This document shows positions 1 through 7,068 of a DNA stretch of 17,200 nt, one piece after another (within the stretch, counting starts at the first letter, position 1; every line of letters starts with the position of its first letter). The stretch comes from an uncultured Faecalibacterium sp. (GTDB lineage: Bacteria; Bacillota; Clostridia; Oscillospirales; Ruminococcaceae), in the NCBI GenBank assembly GCA_934518555.1, contig CAKSXW010000044.1, positions 1-17,200 on the forward strand. The letters are read 5' to 3'. The translations under genes and the position numbers were made by a program. The notes under the pieces were generated by a model. It saw only the letters and a program-made list of their open reading frames with translations. It was not told the DNA's origin and ran no database searches.

Positions 1-663
1 AAGATCTTTGAGGGCGTGGATTGGTTCCACTTCACCGGCATCACCCCGGCTCTGGGCGAGAACGTTGTTGAGATCTGCCGCCAGGCTTGCAAGGCTGCTA
101 AGGCTCACGGCGTGAAGATCAGCTGCGACCTGAACTACCGTGGCAAGCTGTGGACCCGTGAGCAGGCTCGTGCCGCTATGACCGACCTGTGCCAGTATGT
201 GGACGTCTGCATCTCCAACGAGGAGGATGCTAAGGACGTGTTCGGCATCGAGGCTGAGGCTACCGACATCTACGGCGGCAAGCTGAACGCTGAGGGCTAC
301 AAGAGCGTTGCTAAGCAGCTGGCTGACAAGTTCCACTTCGAGAAGGTGGCTATCACCCTGCGTGAGAGCCACAGCGCATTCGACAACGGCTGGAGCGCAA
401 TGCTGTACGACGTTGCTTCCAACGAGTACTGCTTCTCCAAGAAGTACGACCTGCACATCATCGACCGTGTGGGCGGCGGTGACTCCTTCGGCGGCGGCCT
501 GATCTACAGCCTGCTGACCGGCAAGACCACCCAGGAGGCCGTTGAGTTTGCTGTTGCTGCTTCTGCTCTGAAGCACTCCATCGAGGGCGACTACAACATG
601 ATGACCGTCTCCGAGGTAGAGAAGCTGGCTGGCGGCGACGGCTCTGGCCGTATCCAGCGCTAA
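1..663 (+). CDS. kdgK: PfkB-family sugar kinase, probable 2-keto-3-deoxygluconate kinase, 5'-truncated by window edge
   Basis: The reading frame is open from base 1, so the N-terminal part lies outside the window; 220 residues are visible. The PfkB C-terminal signature is clear: DRVGGGDSFGGG, with the expected catalytic Asp encoded at 481-483, followed by a helix-rich tail. Upstream, a SCDLNYR segment resembles the KDG-kinase type of PfkB proteins. KDG kinases phosphorylate 2-keto-3-deoxygluconate to KDPG with ATP in the cytoplasm. The downstream neighbours kduI and kduD make exactly this substrate, which supports the assignment more than the sequence alone does. KduI begins 19 bp after the stop, so the two are probably co-transcribed. 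Full members are roughly 310-340 residues, so about a third is missing. A fructokinase or other PfkB specificity cannot be excluded. Confidence 0.82.
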   Translation, partial: KIFEGVDWFHFTGITPALGENVVEICRQACKAAKAHGVKISCDLNYRGKLWTREQARAAMTDLCQYVDVCISNEEDAKDVFGIEAEATDIYGGKLNAEGYKSVAKQLADKFHFEKVAITLRESHSAFDNGWSAMLYDVASNEYCFSKKYDLHIIDRVGGGDSFGGGLIYSLLTGKTTQEAVEFAVAASALKHSIEGDYNMMTVSEVEKLAGGDGSGRIQR

Positions 664-682
664 GTGCAGGAGGAGATCCATC

Positions 683-1531
683 ATGGATATCCGCTACTCC
701 TGCAACCAGAAGGATTTCAAGCGCTACACCACCGAGGAGACCCGGGCCGAGATGCTCATTTCCGGCCTGTACAAGGCTGATGAGGTGGTGGCCGTGTACA
801 GCCACGTGGACCGTATGGTGACCCTGGGCTGTATGCCGGTCCACGAGACCGTGTCCATCGACAAGGGCATCGACGTCTGGGCCAACTTTGGCACCCACTA
901 CTTCCTGGAGCGCCGGGAGATCGGCCTGTTCAACATTGGCAAGGACTCCACTGGTATCGTGGTGGCCGACGGTGTGAAGTACGAGCTGGGCTACAAGGAC
1001 TGCCTGTACATCACCCAGGGCACCAAGGAAGTGACCTTTGCCTCTGTGGACCCGGAGCATCCTGCCAAGTTCTACATGGTGTCGGCTCCGGCTCACTGCG
1101 CCTATGAGACCCGGCTGATCAAGATGGCCGATGCCAACCATCGGCCTCTGGGCAGCGTGGAGACCTGCAACAAGCGCACCATCAATCAGTTCATCCACCC
1201 GGATGTGCTGAAGACCTGTCAGCTGAGCATGGGTATGACCGAACTGGCACCGGGTTCCAACTGGAACACCATGCCCAGCCACACCCACGAGCGGCGCATG
1301 GAGATCTACACCTACTTTGAGCTGCCGGAAGGCCAGGTGGTATTCCATATGTGTGGTGAGCCCACCCAGACCCGGCACATCGTGATGCACAACGAGGACG
1401 CTGTCATCAGCCCCTCCTGGAGCATCCACAGCGGTGTGGGCACCTCCAACTACACCTTTATCTGGGCCATGGGCGGCGAGAACATGGAGTTTGACGACAT
1501 GGACAACATCGCTACCACGGACCTGCGCTGA
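683..1531 (+). CDS. kduI: 5-dehydro-4-deoxy-D-glucuronate isomerase (KduI)
   Basis: This 282-residue cytoplasmic cupin isomerase converts 5-keto-4-deoxyuronate (DKI), released from unsaturated uronates, to 2,5-diketo-3-deoxygluconate. Family length is about 278 residues. The zinc site is intact: H200, H202, E207 and H249 have the same spacing as the E. coli ligands H196, H198, E203 and H245. The segment from PSHTHERRMEIY to the SIHSGVGT loop is characteristic of KduI. A strong SD (AGGAGGAG, 668-675) sits 7 bp before the ATG. It follows the kinase by 19 bp and ends just before a strong terminator at 1544-1577. It therefore probably marks the 3' end of a transcript that began upstream of the window. 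Confidence in the function is high. Confidence 0.95.
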   Translation: MDIRYSCNQKDFKRYTTEETRAEMLISGLYKADEVVAVYSHVDRMVTLGCMPVHETVSIDKGIDVWANFGTHYFLERREIGLFNIGKDSTGIVVADGVKYELGYKDCLYITQGTKEVTFASVDPEHPAKFYMVSAPAHCAYETRLIKMADANHRPLGSVETCNKRTINQFIHPDVLKTCQLSMGMTELAPGSNWNTMPSHTHERRMEIYTYFELPEGQVVFHMCGEPTQTRHIVMHNEDAVISPSWSIHSGVGTSNYTFIWAMGGENMEFDDMDNIATTDLR

Positions 1532-1543
1532 GCAAACCTTACT

Positions 1544-1577
1544 GCCCCGCATCGGCACTCCCGGTGCGGGGCTTTTT
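1544..1577 (+). terminator. Rho-independent terminator after kduI
   Basis: A perfect 8-bp GC-rich stem (1544-1551 with 1565-1572) and a 13-nt loop are followed directly by five T residues. It lies 13 bp after the kduI stop and separates kduI from kduD, so kduD needs either read-through or its own promoter. Confidence 0.85.
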
Positions 1578-1667
1578 GGAAGGAACCGGATGGCCCCTCT
1601 CCCGGCATCGCCCCGGGATGCCACGGCCCCAAAGGCCCAGGCCCTGTGCAGCCTGCCCCAATGCACA

Positions 1668-1695
1668 CCACAGTGCCTGGCGAGAGGCACTGTGG
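1668..1695 (+). other. Perfect 11-bp hairpin in the kduD leader
   Basis: Positions 1668-1678 (CCACAGTGCCT) are exactly complementary to 1685-1695 with a 6-nt loop. No T tract follows, so it is not an intrinsic terminator. It lies 47 bp before the kduD start, after the kduI terminator. A weaker 6-bp hairpin (GGCATC/GATGCC) precedes it near 1602-1622. It could be an RNA-processing or stabilising hairpin, or an operator palindrome; nothing in the sequence decides between these. Confidence 0.6.
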
Positions 1696-1741
1696 GCAAA
1701 GCAACCGGAGAGGGCTTGTTTTACGAGAAGGAGATTATACT

Positions 1742-2542
1742 ATGGATCTGTCTGCATTTGATCTGAAGGGCAAAGTGGCCCTGGTCACCGGCGGTGCCCA
1801 CGGCATCGGCTTCTCCATTGCAGAGGGCATGGCCAAGTGCGGTGCCACCGTCTGCTTCAACTGCTCCAACCAGGGCAGCCTGGAAAAGGGCCTGGCCGCC
1901 TACAAGGCTGCCGGCGTCGATGCCCACGGCTATGTGGCCGATGTTACCGACGAGGCTGCCGTCAACGCCATGATCGCTCAGATCAAGGCTGAGGTGGGCC
2001 CAGTGGACATTCTGGTGAACAACGCCGGCCTCATGAAGCGTGTGCCCATGATCGAGATGAGCCACACCGACTTTATGCGGGTCATCGACGTCCATGTGGG
2101 CGGTGCCTTCAACTGCTCCAAGGCCGTTCTGCCGGACATGATGGCAAAGCGTGAGGGCAAGATCATCAACATCTGCTCCATGATGAGCGAGCTGGGCCGT
2201 GAGACCGTTTCCGCCTACGCCGCCGCCAAGGGTGCCCTGAAGATGCTGACCCGGAACATTGCCTCTGAGTACGGCGAGTACAACATCCAGTGCAACGGCA
2301 TGGGCCCCGGCTACATTGCCACCGCCCAGACCGCTCCCCTCCGTGAGATCCAGCCCGACGGCAGCCGCCACCCCTTCGACACCTTCATCTGCGCCAAGAC
2401 CCCTGCCGGCCGCTGGGGTGACCCGGAGGATATGGTGGGTCCCTGCGTATTCCTGGCCAGCCACGCATCCGACTTTGTGAACGGCCAGATCCTGTACGCC
2501 GACGGCGGCATCCTGGCTTACATCGGCCGTCAGCCCAAGTAA
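1742..2542 (+). CDS. kduD: 2-dehydro-3-deoxy-D-gluconate 5-dehydrogenase / SDR-family oxidoreductase (KduD)
   Basis: This 266-residue short-chain dehydrogenase is slightly longer than E. coli KduD (about 253). The cofactor-binding TGGAHGIG is at residues 16-23, NNAG at 93-96, and the catalytic triad is S146, Y159, K163 (YAAAK). The enzyme would interconvert 2,5-diketo-3-deoxygluconate and 2-keto-3-deoxygluconate with NAD(P)H, linking KduI to the KDG kinase upstream. The start at 1742 is chosen because of the AAGGAG SD at 1730-1735 and the normal SDR N-terminus (FDLKGKVALVTGG). An in-frame ATG at 1646 would add 32 residues of unrelated sequence across the leader hairpin. The closest alternative is gluconate 5-dehydrogenase (IdnO/Gno), a sister SDR; context favours KduD. 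Confidence 0.87.
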   Translation: MDLSAFDLKGKVALVTGGAHGIGFSIAEGMAKCGATVCFNCSNQGSLEKGLAAYKAAGVDAHGYVADVTDEAAVNAMIAQIKAEVGPVDILVNNAGLMKRVPMIEMSHTDFMRVIDVHVGGAFNCSKAVLPDMMAKREGKIINICSMMSELGRETVSAYAAAKGALKMLTRNIASEYGEYNIQCNGMGPGYIATAQTAPLREIQPDGSRHPFDTFICAKTPAGRWGDPEDMVGPCVFLASHASDFVNGQILYADGGILAYIGRQPK

Positions 2543-2566
2543 GTTTCCCCCAACGTTTCTTTCCGG

Positions 2567-2602
2567 TCCCGGCTCTGCGCTCCTGCAGGGCCGGGATTTT
2601 TT
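2567..2602 (+). terminator. Rho-independent terminator after kduD
   Basis: A 7-bp stem TCCCGGC/GCCGGGA (2567-2573 with 2590-2596) is extended inward by a wobble pair and CTGC/GCAG. It is followed by six T residues, 25 bp after the kduD stop. Confidence 0.88.
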
Positions 2603-2712
2603 GTTCTTCCGGATAGATATCTCGTTTCACTTTTCCGGCTGGAAAAATGTGTTGATTTCATTTCAATTTGGTAACAGTTCTTGTTTCTTCGTTAATTTTG
2701 CTCATAGAGCCC

Positions 2713-2740
2713 TTGCTTTTTTCGTCAAAATGTGTATAAT
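2713..2740 (+). promoter_or_regulatory. Sigma-A-type promoter for the lipoprotein gene
   Basis: TTGCTT (2713-2718) and a perfect TATAAT (2735-2740) are separated by 16 bp in an AT-rich stretch (about 2600-2745). They are followed by a roughly 70-nt leader and a good SD. The preceding gene ends in a terminator, so an independent promoter is expected here. Confidence 0.72.
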
Positions 2741-2815
2741 GGTCGAGTACCAAACGATGGCCCCTATGGGTTGAACGCTGGTCCTAATCGCACAAGAAAA
2801 AAGGAGAACTTTCCT

Positions 2816-3298
2816 ATGAAACTCAAGAACATTGCTATGGCTGCTGCTGCTCTGGCCCTGGTGGTGGGCATGACCGCTTGCGGCGGTGCTGCTTCCTCCG
2901 TGGCTTCTTCTGCTGCCGCTTCTTCCGAGGCTGCTTCCTCTGAGGCTGCATCTTCTGAGGCTGCTTCCTCCGAGGCCGAGGCTTCTCTGGCTGAGTACAC
3001 CGTGTACAACACCACTGGTTCCACCGTCACCGAGCTGTACCTGTACGATGCAGGCTCCGAGGACAAGGGCGAGAACCTGGCAGGCGAGGGCCTGGCTGAT
3101 GGCGAGAACGTCATCATCACCCGTGACGTGGAGGCCGACAAGCAGGCTGACGTGACCTATGTGCTGGAGTTCACCACCGAGGACGGCCAGACCCAGAGCT
3201 TCGACACCCTGCACTACGAGGTGGCTCCCATCTCCCTGAAGAGCGTGGATGCTGCTGCTGGCGCAACCGCTATCGCCTTCACCGCTCCCGAGAACTAA
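2816..3298 (+). CDS. Small secreted lipoprotein with Ala-Ser-Ser-Glu repeat linker, function unknown
   Basis: The 160-residue protein has a lipoprotein signal peptide: MKLKN, a hydrophobic Ala/Leu/Val stretch, then a lipobox ending MTAC with the lipidated Cys at residue 22. Residues 26-54 form a low-complexity linker, including four tandem ASSEA units (35-54). The rest (about 58-160) is an acidic domain predicted rich in beta strands (TVYNTTGSTVTELYLYDAG and similar) that I do not recognise. The start is set by the AAAGGAG SD and the signal peptide; an in-frame ATG at 2732 overlaps the promoter and is rejected. It is a monocistronic unit with its own promoter and a very strong terminator. Its codon choice is strongly skewed (GCT, GAG, AAG, CTG), suggesting high expression. 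The likely location is the outer face of the membrane, with the linker spanning the wall. Confidence 0.85.
   Translation: MKLKNIAMAAAALALVVGMTACGGAASSVASSAAASSEAASSEAASSEAASSEAEASLAEYTVYNTTGSTVTELYLYDAGSEDKGENLAGEGLADGENVIITRDVEADKQADVTYVLEFTTEDGQTQSFDTLHYEVAPISLKSVDAAAGATAIAFTAPEN
2918..2977 (+). repeat. Four tandem 15-bp repeats encoding ASSEA
   Basis: Four in-frame 15-bp units at 2918, 2933, 2948 and 2963 each encode Ala-Ser-Ser-Glu-Ala and differ only at synonymous positions. A degenerate unit (ASSVA) precedes them at 2891-2905. Synonymous divergence implies that selection maintains the peptide and that this is not very recent slippage. Confidence 0.9.
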
Positions 3299-3325
3299 GC
3301 GTTTCTTAGAAGGATTCCGAAAGAC

Positions 3326-3362
3326 AAGAGCCTGTGCTCCTTTGGAGCACAGGCTCTTTTTT
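3326..3362 (+). terminator. Strong Rho-independent terminator after the lipoprotein gene
   Basis: A perfect 15-bp stem (3326-3340 with 3344-3358) with a TTT loop runs directly into a T tract ending at 3362. It lies 27 bp after the stop codon. Confidence 0.95.
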
Positions 3363-3414
3363 GTCAAAGCCCCTTGTTCCGGCAGCTTTCAGGCCCTGAA
3401 CCGGAAGATCGCTC

Positions 3415-3443
3415 TTGCATAAATTTCCATTTTTCGCTATCAT
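3415..3443 (+). promoter_or_regulatory. Sigma-A-type promoter for mscL
   Basis: TTGCAT (3415-3420), a 17-bp spacer and TATCAT (3438-3443) lie 46 bp before the mscL ATG. An AAGGAG SD sits at about 3474-3479. Confidence 0.65.
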
Positions 3444-3489
3444 AAAGGGGTAATCTATCCCCTGCGGAATTGGAAGGAGCGGTATCTTT

Positions 3490-3936
3490 ATGTCGGAAAA
3501 GAAAGCAAAAGGGATCAAGTCGTTCTTTGCGGAGTTCAAGGCCTTTGCCATGCGGGGCAATGTGCTGGACATGGCAGTGGGCGTTGTGGTAGGCGGTGCC
3601 TTTACTGCCATCGTCTCTGCCCTGGTGGAGGACATCATCAACCCCGTTATCGGGCTGTTCTTCAAGATGGACTTCTCCAGCGTGGTCATTGACCTGGGTG
3701 GTTCCAGCATCAAGATCGGCGAGTTCGTCAACTCGGTGATCAACTTCCTGATCGTGGCCTTTGTGCTGTTTGCCATCATCAAGTTCATCAACTCTCTCCA
3801 CAAAAAGCCCGAGGCCGCCCCGGCAGAGCCCACCACCAAGACCTGCCCCTACTGCCAGTCGGAGATTGCCATCAAGGCTGTCCGCTGCCCCCACTGCACC
3901 TCTAAGCTGGAGGGCTTCCCGGAGATCCAGGACTGA
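3490..3936 (+). CDS. mscL: Large-conductance mechanosensitive channel MscL with C-terminal zinc ribbon
   Basis: This pore-forming membrane protein opens under high membrane tension to release solutes during hypo-osmotic shock. Residues 18-40 (FKAFAMRGNVLDMAVGVVVGG) carry the invariant MscL N-terminal helix and first membrane segment (about 24-50). The second membrane segment is at about 77-103. The protein is 148 residues, against about 136 in E. coli. In place of the usual charged C-terminal bundle it has a Pro/Ala-rich hinge (107-116) and a CPYC/CPHC pair (C119, C122, C133, C136), a likely treble-clef or zinc-ribbon module in the cytoplasm. It is monocistronic, with its own promoter and a terminator shared with the convergent clpE. 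The channel assignment is firm; a metal-binding role for the tail is inferred from the cysteine spacing. Confidence 0.95.
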   Translation: MSEKKAKGIKSFFAEFKAFAMRGNVLDMAVGVVVGGAFTAIVSALVEDIINPVIGLFFKMDFSSVVIDLGGSSIKIGEFVNSVINFLIVAFVLFAIIKFINSLHKKPEAAPAEPTTKTCPYCQSEIAIKAVRCPHCTSKLEGFPEIQD

Positions 3937-3960
3937 CCCTCTGCCCCCCCTGAAACTGCA

Positions 3961-3994
3961 AAAGGCCCCCGATCCAAACGGATCGGGGGCCTTT
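3961..3994. terminator. Terminator hairpin between convergent mscL and clpE
   Basis: A perfect 15-bp stem (3961-3975 with 3980-3994) has a 4-nt AAAC loop and an AAA/TTT base. It sits 24 bp after the mscL stop and 6 bp beyond the clpE stop, so it can serve both directions. The flanking T tract is short on both strands. Confidence 0.88.
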
Positions 3995-4000
3995 CTGGTT

Positions 4001-6301
4001 TTATTTCAGCAGGATCTGGCCGTTCTCATCGGCATCCACCACCAGGGTGCTGCCGGAGGCCAGGGTGCCGTCAATGAGCTTTTCGGCGGCCGGGTCCTCC
4101 ACGGCCTTGCGGATGACCCGGCGCAGGTCCCGGGCACCAAACTTGCCGCCCTGGCACTTCTGCACCAGCGCCTGGAGGGCGGCCGGGGTATAACTGTAGG
4201 CAATGCCCTTGGCCTCCATGCCGGTCTTGTACTCGTCCAGCATCAGGGCTGCAATGCCCTGGAGGGTGGCCTCGTCCAGGGGCTTGAAGGCGATGACTTC
4301 GTCCACCCGGCCCAGGAACTCCGGCCGCAGGAACTGGGCCAGGGCCTTGCGGGTCTTTTCTTCGCTGCGCTGGGCCTCGCTCTTGTTGAAGCCCAGGCCT
4401 CCGGTGCTCTGGTCACTGCTGCCAGCGTTGGAGGTCATGCAGATCACCGTGTTGGAAAAATCCACCGTGCGGCCCTGGGCGTCGTTGATCTTGCCCTCGT
4501 CCAGGATCTGCAGCAGAATGTTCATCACGTCGGGGTGGGCCTTTTCGATCTCGTCGAACAGCACCACGCTGTAGGGGCGGCGGCGCACCTTTTCGGTCAG
4601 CTGGCCTGCCTCCTCGTAGCCCACATAGCCCGGAGGGGAACCGATCATCCGGGACACGGCGTACTTTTCCATATACTCGCTCATGTCCAGCCGGATCAGG
4701 GGGTCCGGGCCGTCAAAGAGCTGGCTGGCCAGCTGCTTGACCAGCTCGGTCTTGCCCACGCCGGTGGGGCCCACAAAAATGAAGCTGGCAGGGCGGCGGC
4801 GGCCCGACAGGTCGGCCCGGCTGCGCTTGATGGCCTGGGCCACCAGGTGCACTGCCTCGTCCTGGCCCACGATCTTTTGCTTCAGCTGGGCTTCCAGGTT
4901 GGCCAGCTTGGTAAACTCGGTCTCCCGGATCTTTACCGCCGGGATACCAGTCCACAGCTCAATGACCTTGGCCACGTCCTCCATAGTCACCTGGATCTCG
5001 CTGGCAGCGGCCTGCTTGGCCGGCAGCTCTGCCTCCAGCTTGGCGATACGGGTCTTGCGCTGGGCCACCTGCTCGTAGTCGATGGTCTCGTTGACATCGG
5101 TCTCCCCCATGTCGGCCTCCTCCTGCTTCAGGGCATCCAGCTCCTTTTGCAGGGTCAGGTACTCCGAGATCTCCGGGTGGGCCAGGTTGCAGCAGGCGCA
5201 GGCTTCGTCCAGCAGGTCGATGGCCTTATCCGGCAGATACCGGTCGGTGATGTACCGTTCGCTGAGGGTCACAGCGGCACTGAGCACCGGGGCAGGCACC
5301 TGCACATGGTGGTACTCCTCATAGTAGCCCTTGATGCCGTTCATCACGGCCAGGGTGTCGGCCACGCTGGGCTCCTCCACACGCACCGGCTGGAACCGAC
5401 GCTCCAGGGCCTGGTCCTTTTCGATGTACTTGCGGTACTCGGTAAAGGTGGTGGCACCAATGACCTGGATCTCACCCCGGGACAGAGCAGGCTTCAGGAT
5501 ATTGCCGGCGTTCATGGCGCCTTCGCTCTCTCCTGCCGAGGTGATGGTGTGGATCTCGTCAATAAACAGGATCACGTTGCCTGCGGCCTTTACCTCGCTG
5601 AGCAGGCCCTTGACACGCTGCTCGAACTGGCCCCGGAACTGGGTACCAGCCACCAGGCTGGTCAGGTCCAGCAGAAAGATCTCCTTGTCCCGGAGGCCTG
5701 CCGGCACCTGGCCCCGGGCAATGCGCTGGGCAATGCCTTCGGCAATGGCGGTCTTACCTACACCGGCCTCGCCGATGAGGCAGGGGTTGTTCTTCTGGCG
5801 GCGGCTCAGGATCTGGATGGTGCGGTAGATCTCCCGGTCCCGGCCGATGATATCGTCCAGCTTGCCTTCCCGGGCTTTCCGGGTCAGGTTCTCGCAATAG
5901 GTATCCAAAAACTTCCGCTTGGGAGGCTTTTTGCCGTTTTTCCGGTCCGCCTTTTTGTCCCCTTCCTGCTTGTCCTGGCTGGTAAAGCCCAGGGGGAAGG
6001 TGGCGTTGCTGCCGGGCACCAGGTCTTGGTCCATCTCGTCAGGGTCGGTGCCCTGGCCCATGTTCATCATCATGGACAGGGGGTTTGTGTCCCCCAGCTC
6101 CTCCATCATGCTTTCCATGCGGCTTTCCATGTTGTCCAGATCCTGATCCGACATGCCAAACTGCTTCATCAGATCATCTACCGGTTTGATGTGCAGCTCC
6201 CGTGCACAATGCAGGCAGTAGCCCTCCTGCTTCATCTGGCCATCCACCATCCGCTGGATAAAGATGATGGCCGGACGTTTCTGGCATCGAATACAGACCA
6301 T
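4001..6301 (-). CDS. clpE: ClpE-type AAA+ Clp ATPase with N-terminal zinc finger
   Basis: This 766-residue Hsp100 unfoldase uses ATP to unfold substrates and feed them to ClpP. The N-terminus has four cysteines (C3, C6, C29, C32) in a zinc-finger layout followed by an acidic, Met-rich linker (about 40-130). It lacks the double Clp-N repeat of ClpC, an arrangement typical of ClpE. The first AAA+ module has GEAGVGKT (177-184) and VILFIDEIH (243-251). A coiled-coil middle segment (about 380-430) follows. The second module has GPTGVGKT (511-518) and VVLFDEIE (579-586). LGF at 636-638 fits the ClpP-docking loop. The SD is AAGGAGG just before the ATG. It is the last gene of a minus-strand run, 28 bp after a CvpA-like gene. 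I see no CtsR operator or mcsA/mcsB nearby. ClpE versus another Clp subgroup rests on the zinc finger. Confidence 0.88.
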   Translation of the reverse strand: MVCIRCQKRPAIIFIQRMVDGQMKQEGYCLHCARELHIKPVDDLMKQFGMSDQDLDNMESRMESMMEELGDTNPLSMMMNMGQGTDPDEMDQDLVPGSNATFPLGFTSQDKQEGDKKADRKNGKKPPKRKFLDTYCENLTRKAREGKLDDIIGRDREIYRTIQILSRRQKNNPCLIGEAGVGKTAIAEGIAQRIARGQVPAGLRDKEIFLLDLTSLVAGTQFRGQFEQRVKGLLSEVKAAGNVILFIDEIHTITSAGESEGAMNAGNILKPALSRGEIQVIGATTFTEYRKYIEKDQALERRFQPVRVEEPSVADTLAVMNGIKGYYEEYHHVQVPAPVLSAAVTLSERYITDRYLPDKAIDLLDEACACCNLAHPEISEYLTLQKELDALKQEEADMGETDVNETIDYEQVAQRKTRIAKLEAELPAKQAAASEIQVTMEDVAKVIELWTGIPAVKIRETEFTKLANLEAQLKQKIVGQDEAVHLVAQAIKRSRADLSGRRRPASFIFVGPTGVGKTELVKQLASQLFDGPDPLIRLDMSEYMEKYAVSRMIGSPPGYVGYEEAGQLTEKVRRRPYSVVLFDEIEKAHPDVMNILLQILDEGKINDAQGRTVDFSNTVICMTSNAGSSDQSTGGLGFNKSEAQRSEEKTRKALAQFLRPEFLGRVDEVIAFKPLDEATLQGIAALMLDEYKTGMEAKGIAYSYTPAALQALVQKCQGGKFGARDLRRVIRKAVEDPAAEKLIDGTLASGSTLVVDADENGQILLK

Positions 6302-6329
6302 AGTTCCTCCTTACGGTTCTTGGCCCCTG

Positions 6330-7025
6330 TTACAGGAAGGGGTTGAACCGATTAAACGCTTTATAGTAAAGACTGCCGCTCAAAACGGTGTCGTTGAGCA
6401 CATTCAGGTTGCCGCCGGTAATGGCGATGAGGCCCCACACCACACACAGCACCAGATAGAGATCCATAAGGGCGGTAGAAGCCCCCATGAACCAGCCCAG
6501 GCCCTTGTTTACGGTGCCAATGACCGGCAGCTTGTTTACCAGGCCCAGCACCGTGACCAGCAGGCTCACCAGCAGCCGCAGCAGCACATAGAATACAAAG
6601 AACAGCACCAGCATGATCACCGGGGTCAGCAGGGGCTGCAACACCTTTTCCACAATGGCATCGGCCAGCACCACGGCGTTGTCGGAAAGCACTGCACCAA
6701 TGGACCGCTCACAGGCCGCCACGATGGAGGCCCGGAAGCTGGCAGGCAGGAACCCGGCGTACCGCTGGGCAATGCCGGAAAGATCCACCACGCCCCCCGC
6801 TGCCAGGCTGGCTGCGATCTGGGTGCGGAAGCCTCCGGCCAGCAGGTTCTGGAACACCCAGCCTGCACAGGCAGAGGACAGCTGATGGGCCCCCAGCAGG
6901 CTCAGGCCGTTGCCCAGCAGCTGGACTGTCGTGGCCAAAAAGCCCTTCCGGGCATACCGGACCATCAGCAAGAGCCAGGCTGCCGTACATAGAATATCAA
7001 AAAGAAATGACGGATTCTTGAACAT
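6330..7025 (-). CDS. CvpA-family integral membrane protein
   Basis: The 231-residue protein has several hydrophobic segments: about 8-24, 30-50, a long one at 130-165 (TPVIMLVLFFVFYVLLRLLVSLL) and one near 180-205. The segment NKLPVIGTVNKGLGWFMG before the last membrane helix resembles the CvpA (colicin V production) family pattern. A central stretch (about 60-125) is less hydrophobic. CvpA proteins are widespread and have no firmly established biochemical role; links to envelope stress have been reported in other bacteria. The gene lies between the DUF5711-like gene (43 bp upstream) and clpE (28 bp downstream) in the same direction, so it is probably part of that transcript. The family call is by pattern only. 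Confidence 0.7.
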   Translation of the reverse strand: MFKNPSFLFDILCTAAWLLLMVRYARKGFLATTVQLLGNGLSLLGAHQLSSACAGWVFQNLLAGGFRTQIAASLAAGGVVDLSGIAQRYAGFLPASFRASIVAACERSIGAVLSDNAVVLADAIVEKVLQPLLTPVIMLVLFFVFYVLLRLLVSLLVTVLGLVNKLPVIGTVNKGLGWFMGASTALMDLYLVLCVVWGLIAITGGNLNVLNDTVLSGSLYYKAFNRFNPFL

Positions 7026-7068
7026 ACCTTGTTTTCCTTGTTATTTTATCCTTTCCCACAACAGAGCC

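Noticed and set aside
458..1699. 413-codon minus-strand frame opposite kduI
   Set aside because: KduI has an intact zinc site, a good SD and collinear neighbours on the plus strand; the minus frame has none of these.
1646..1741. N-terminal extension of kduD from the ATG at 1646
   Set aside because: It would translate the leader hairpin, has no SD, and adds residues unlike any SDR N-terminus. The AAGGAG before 1742 decides the start.
3761..6346. 861-codon plus-strand open frame opposite clpE
   Set aside because: It is the antisense of a complete, motif-rich ClpE frame, with a low-complexity Leu/Gly/His-rich product typical of GC-rich shadow frames. It has no SD and overlaps mscL out of frame.
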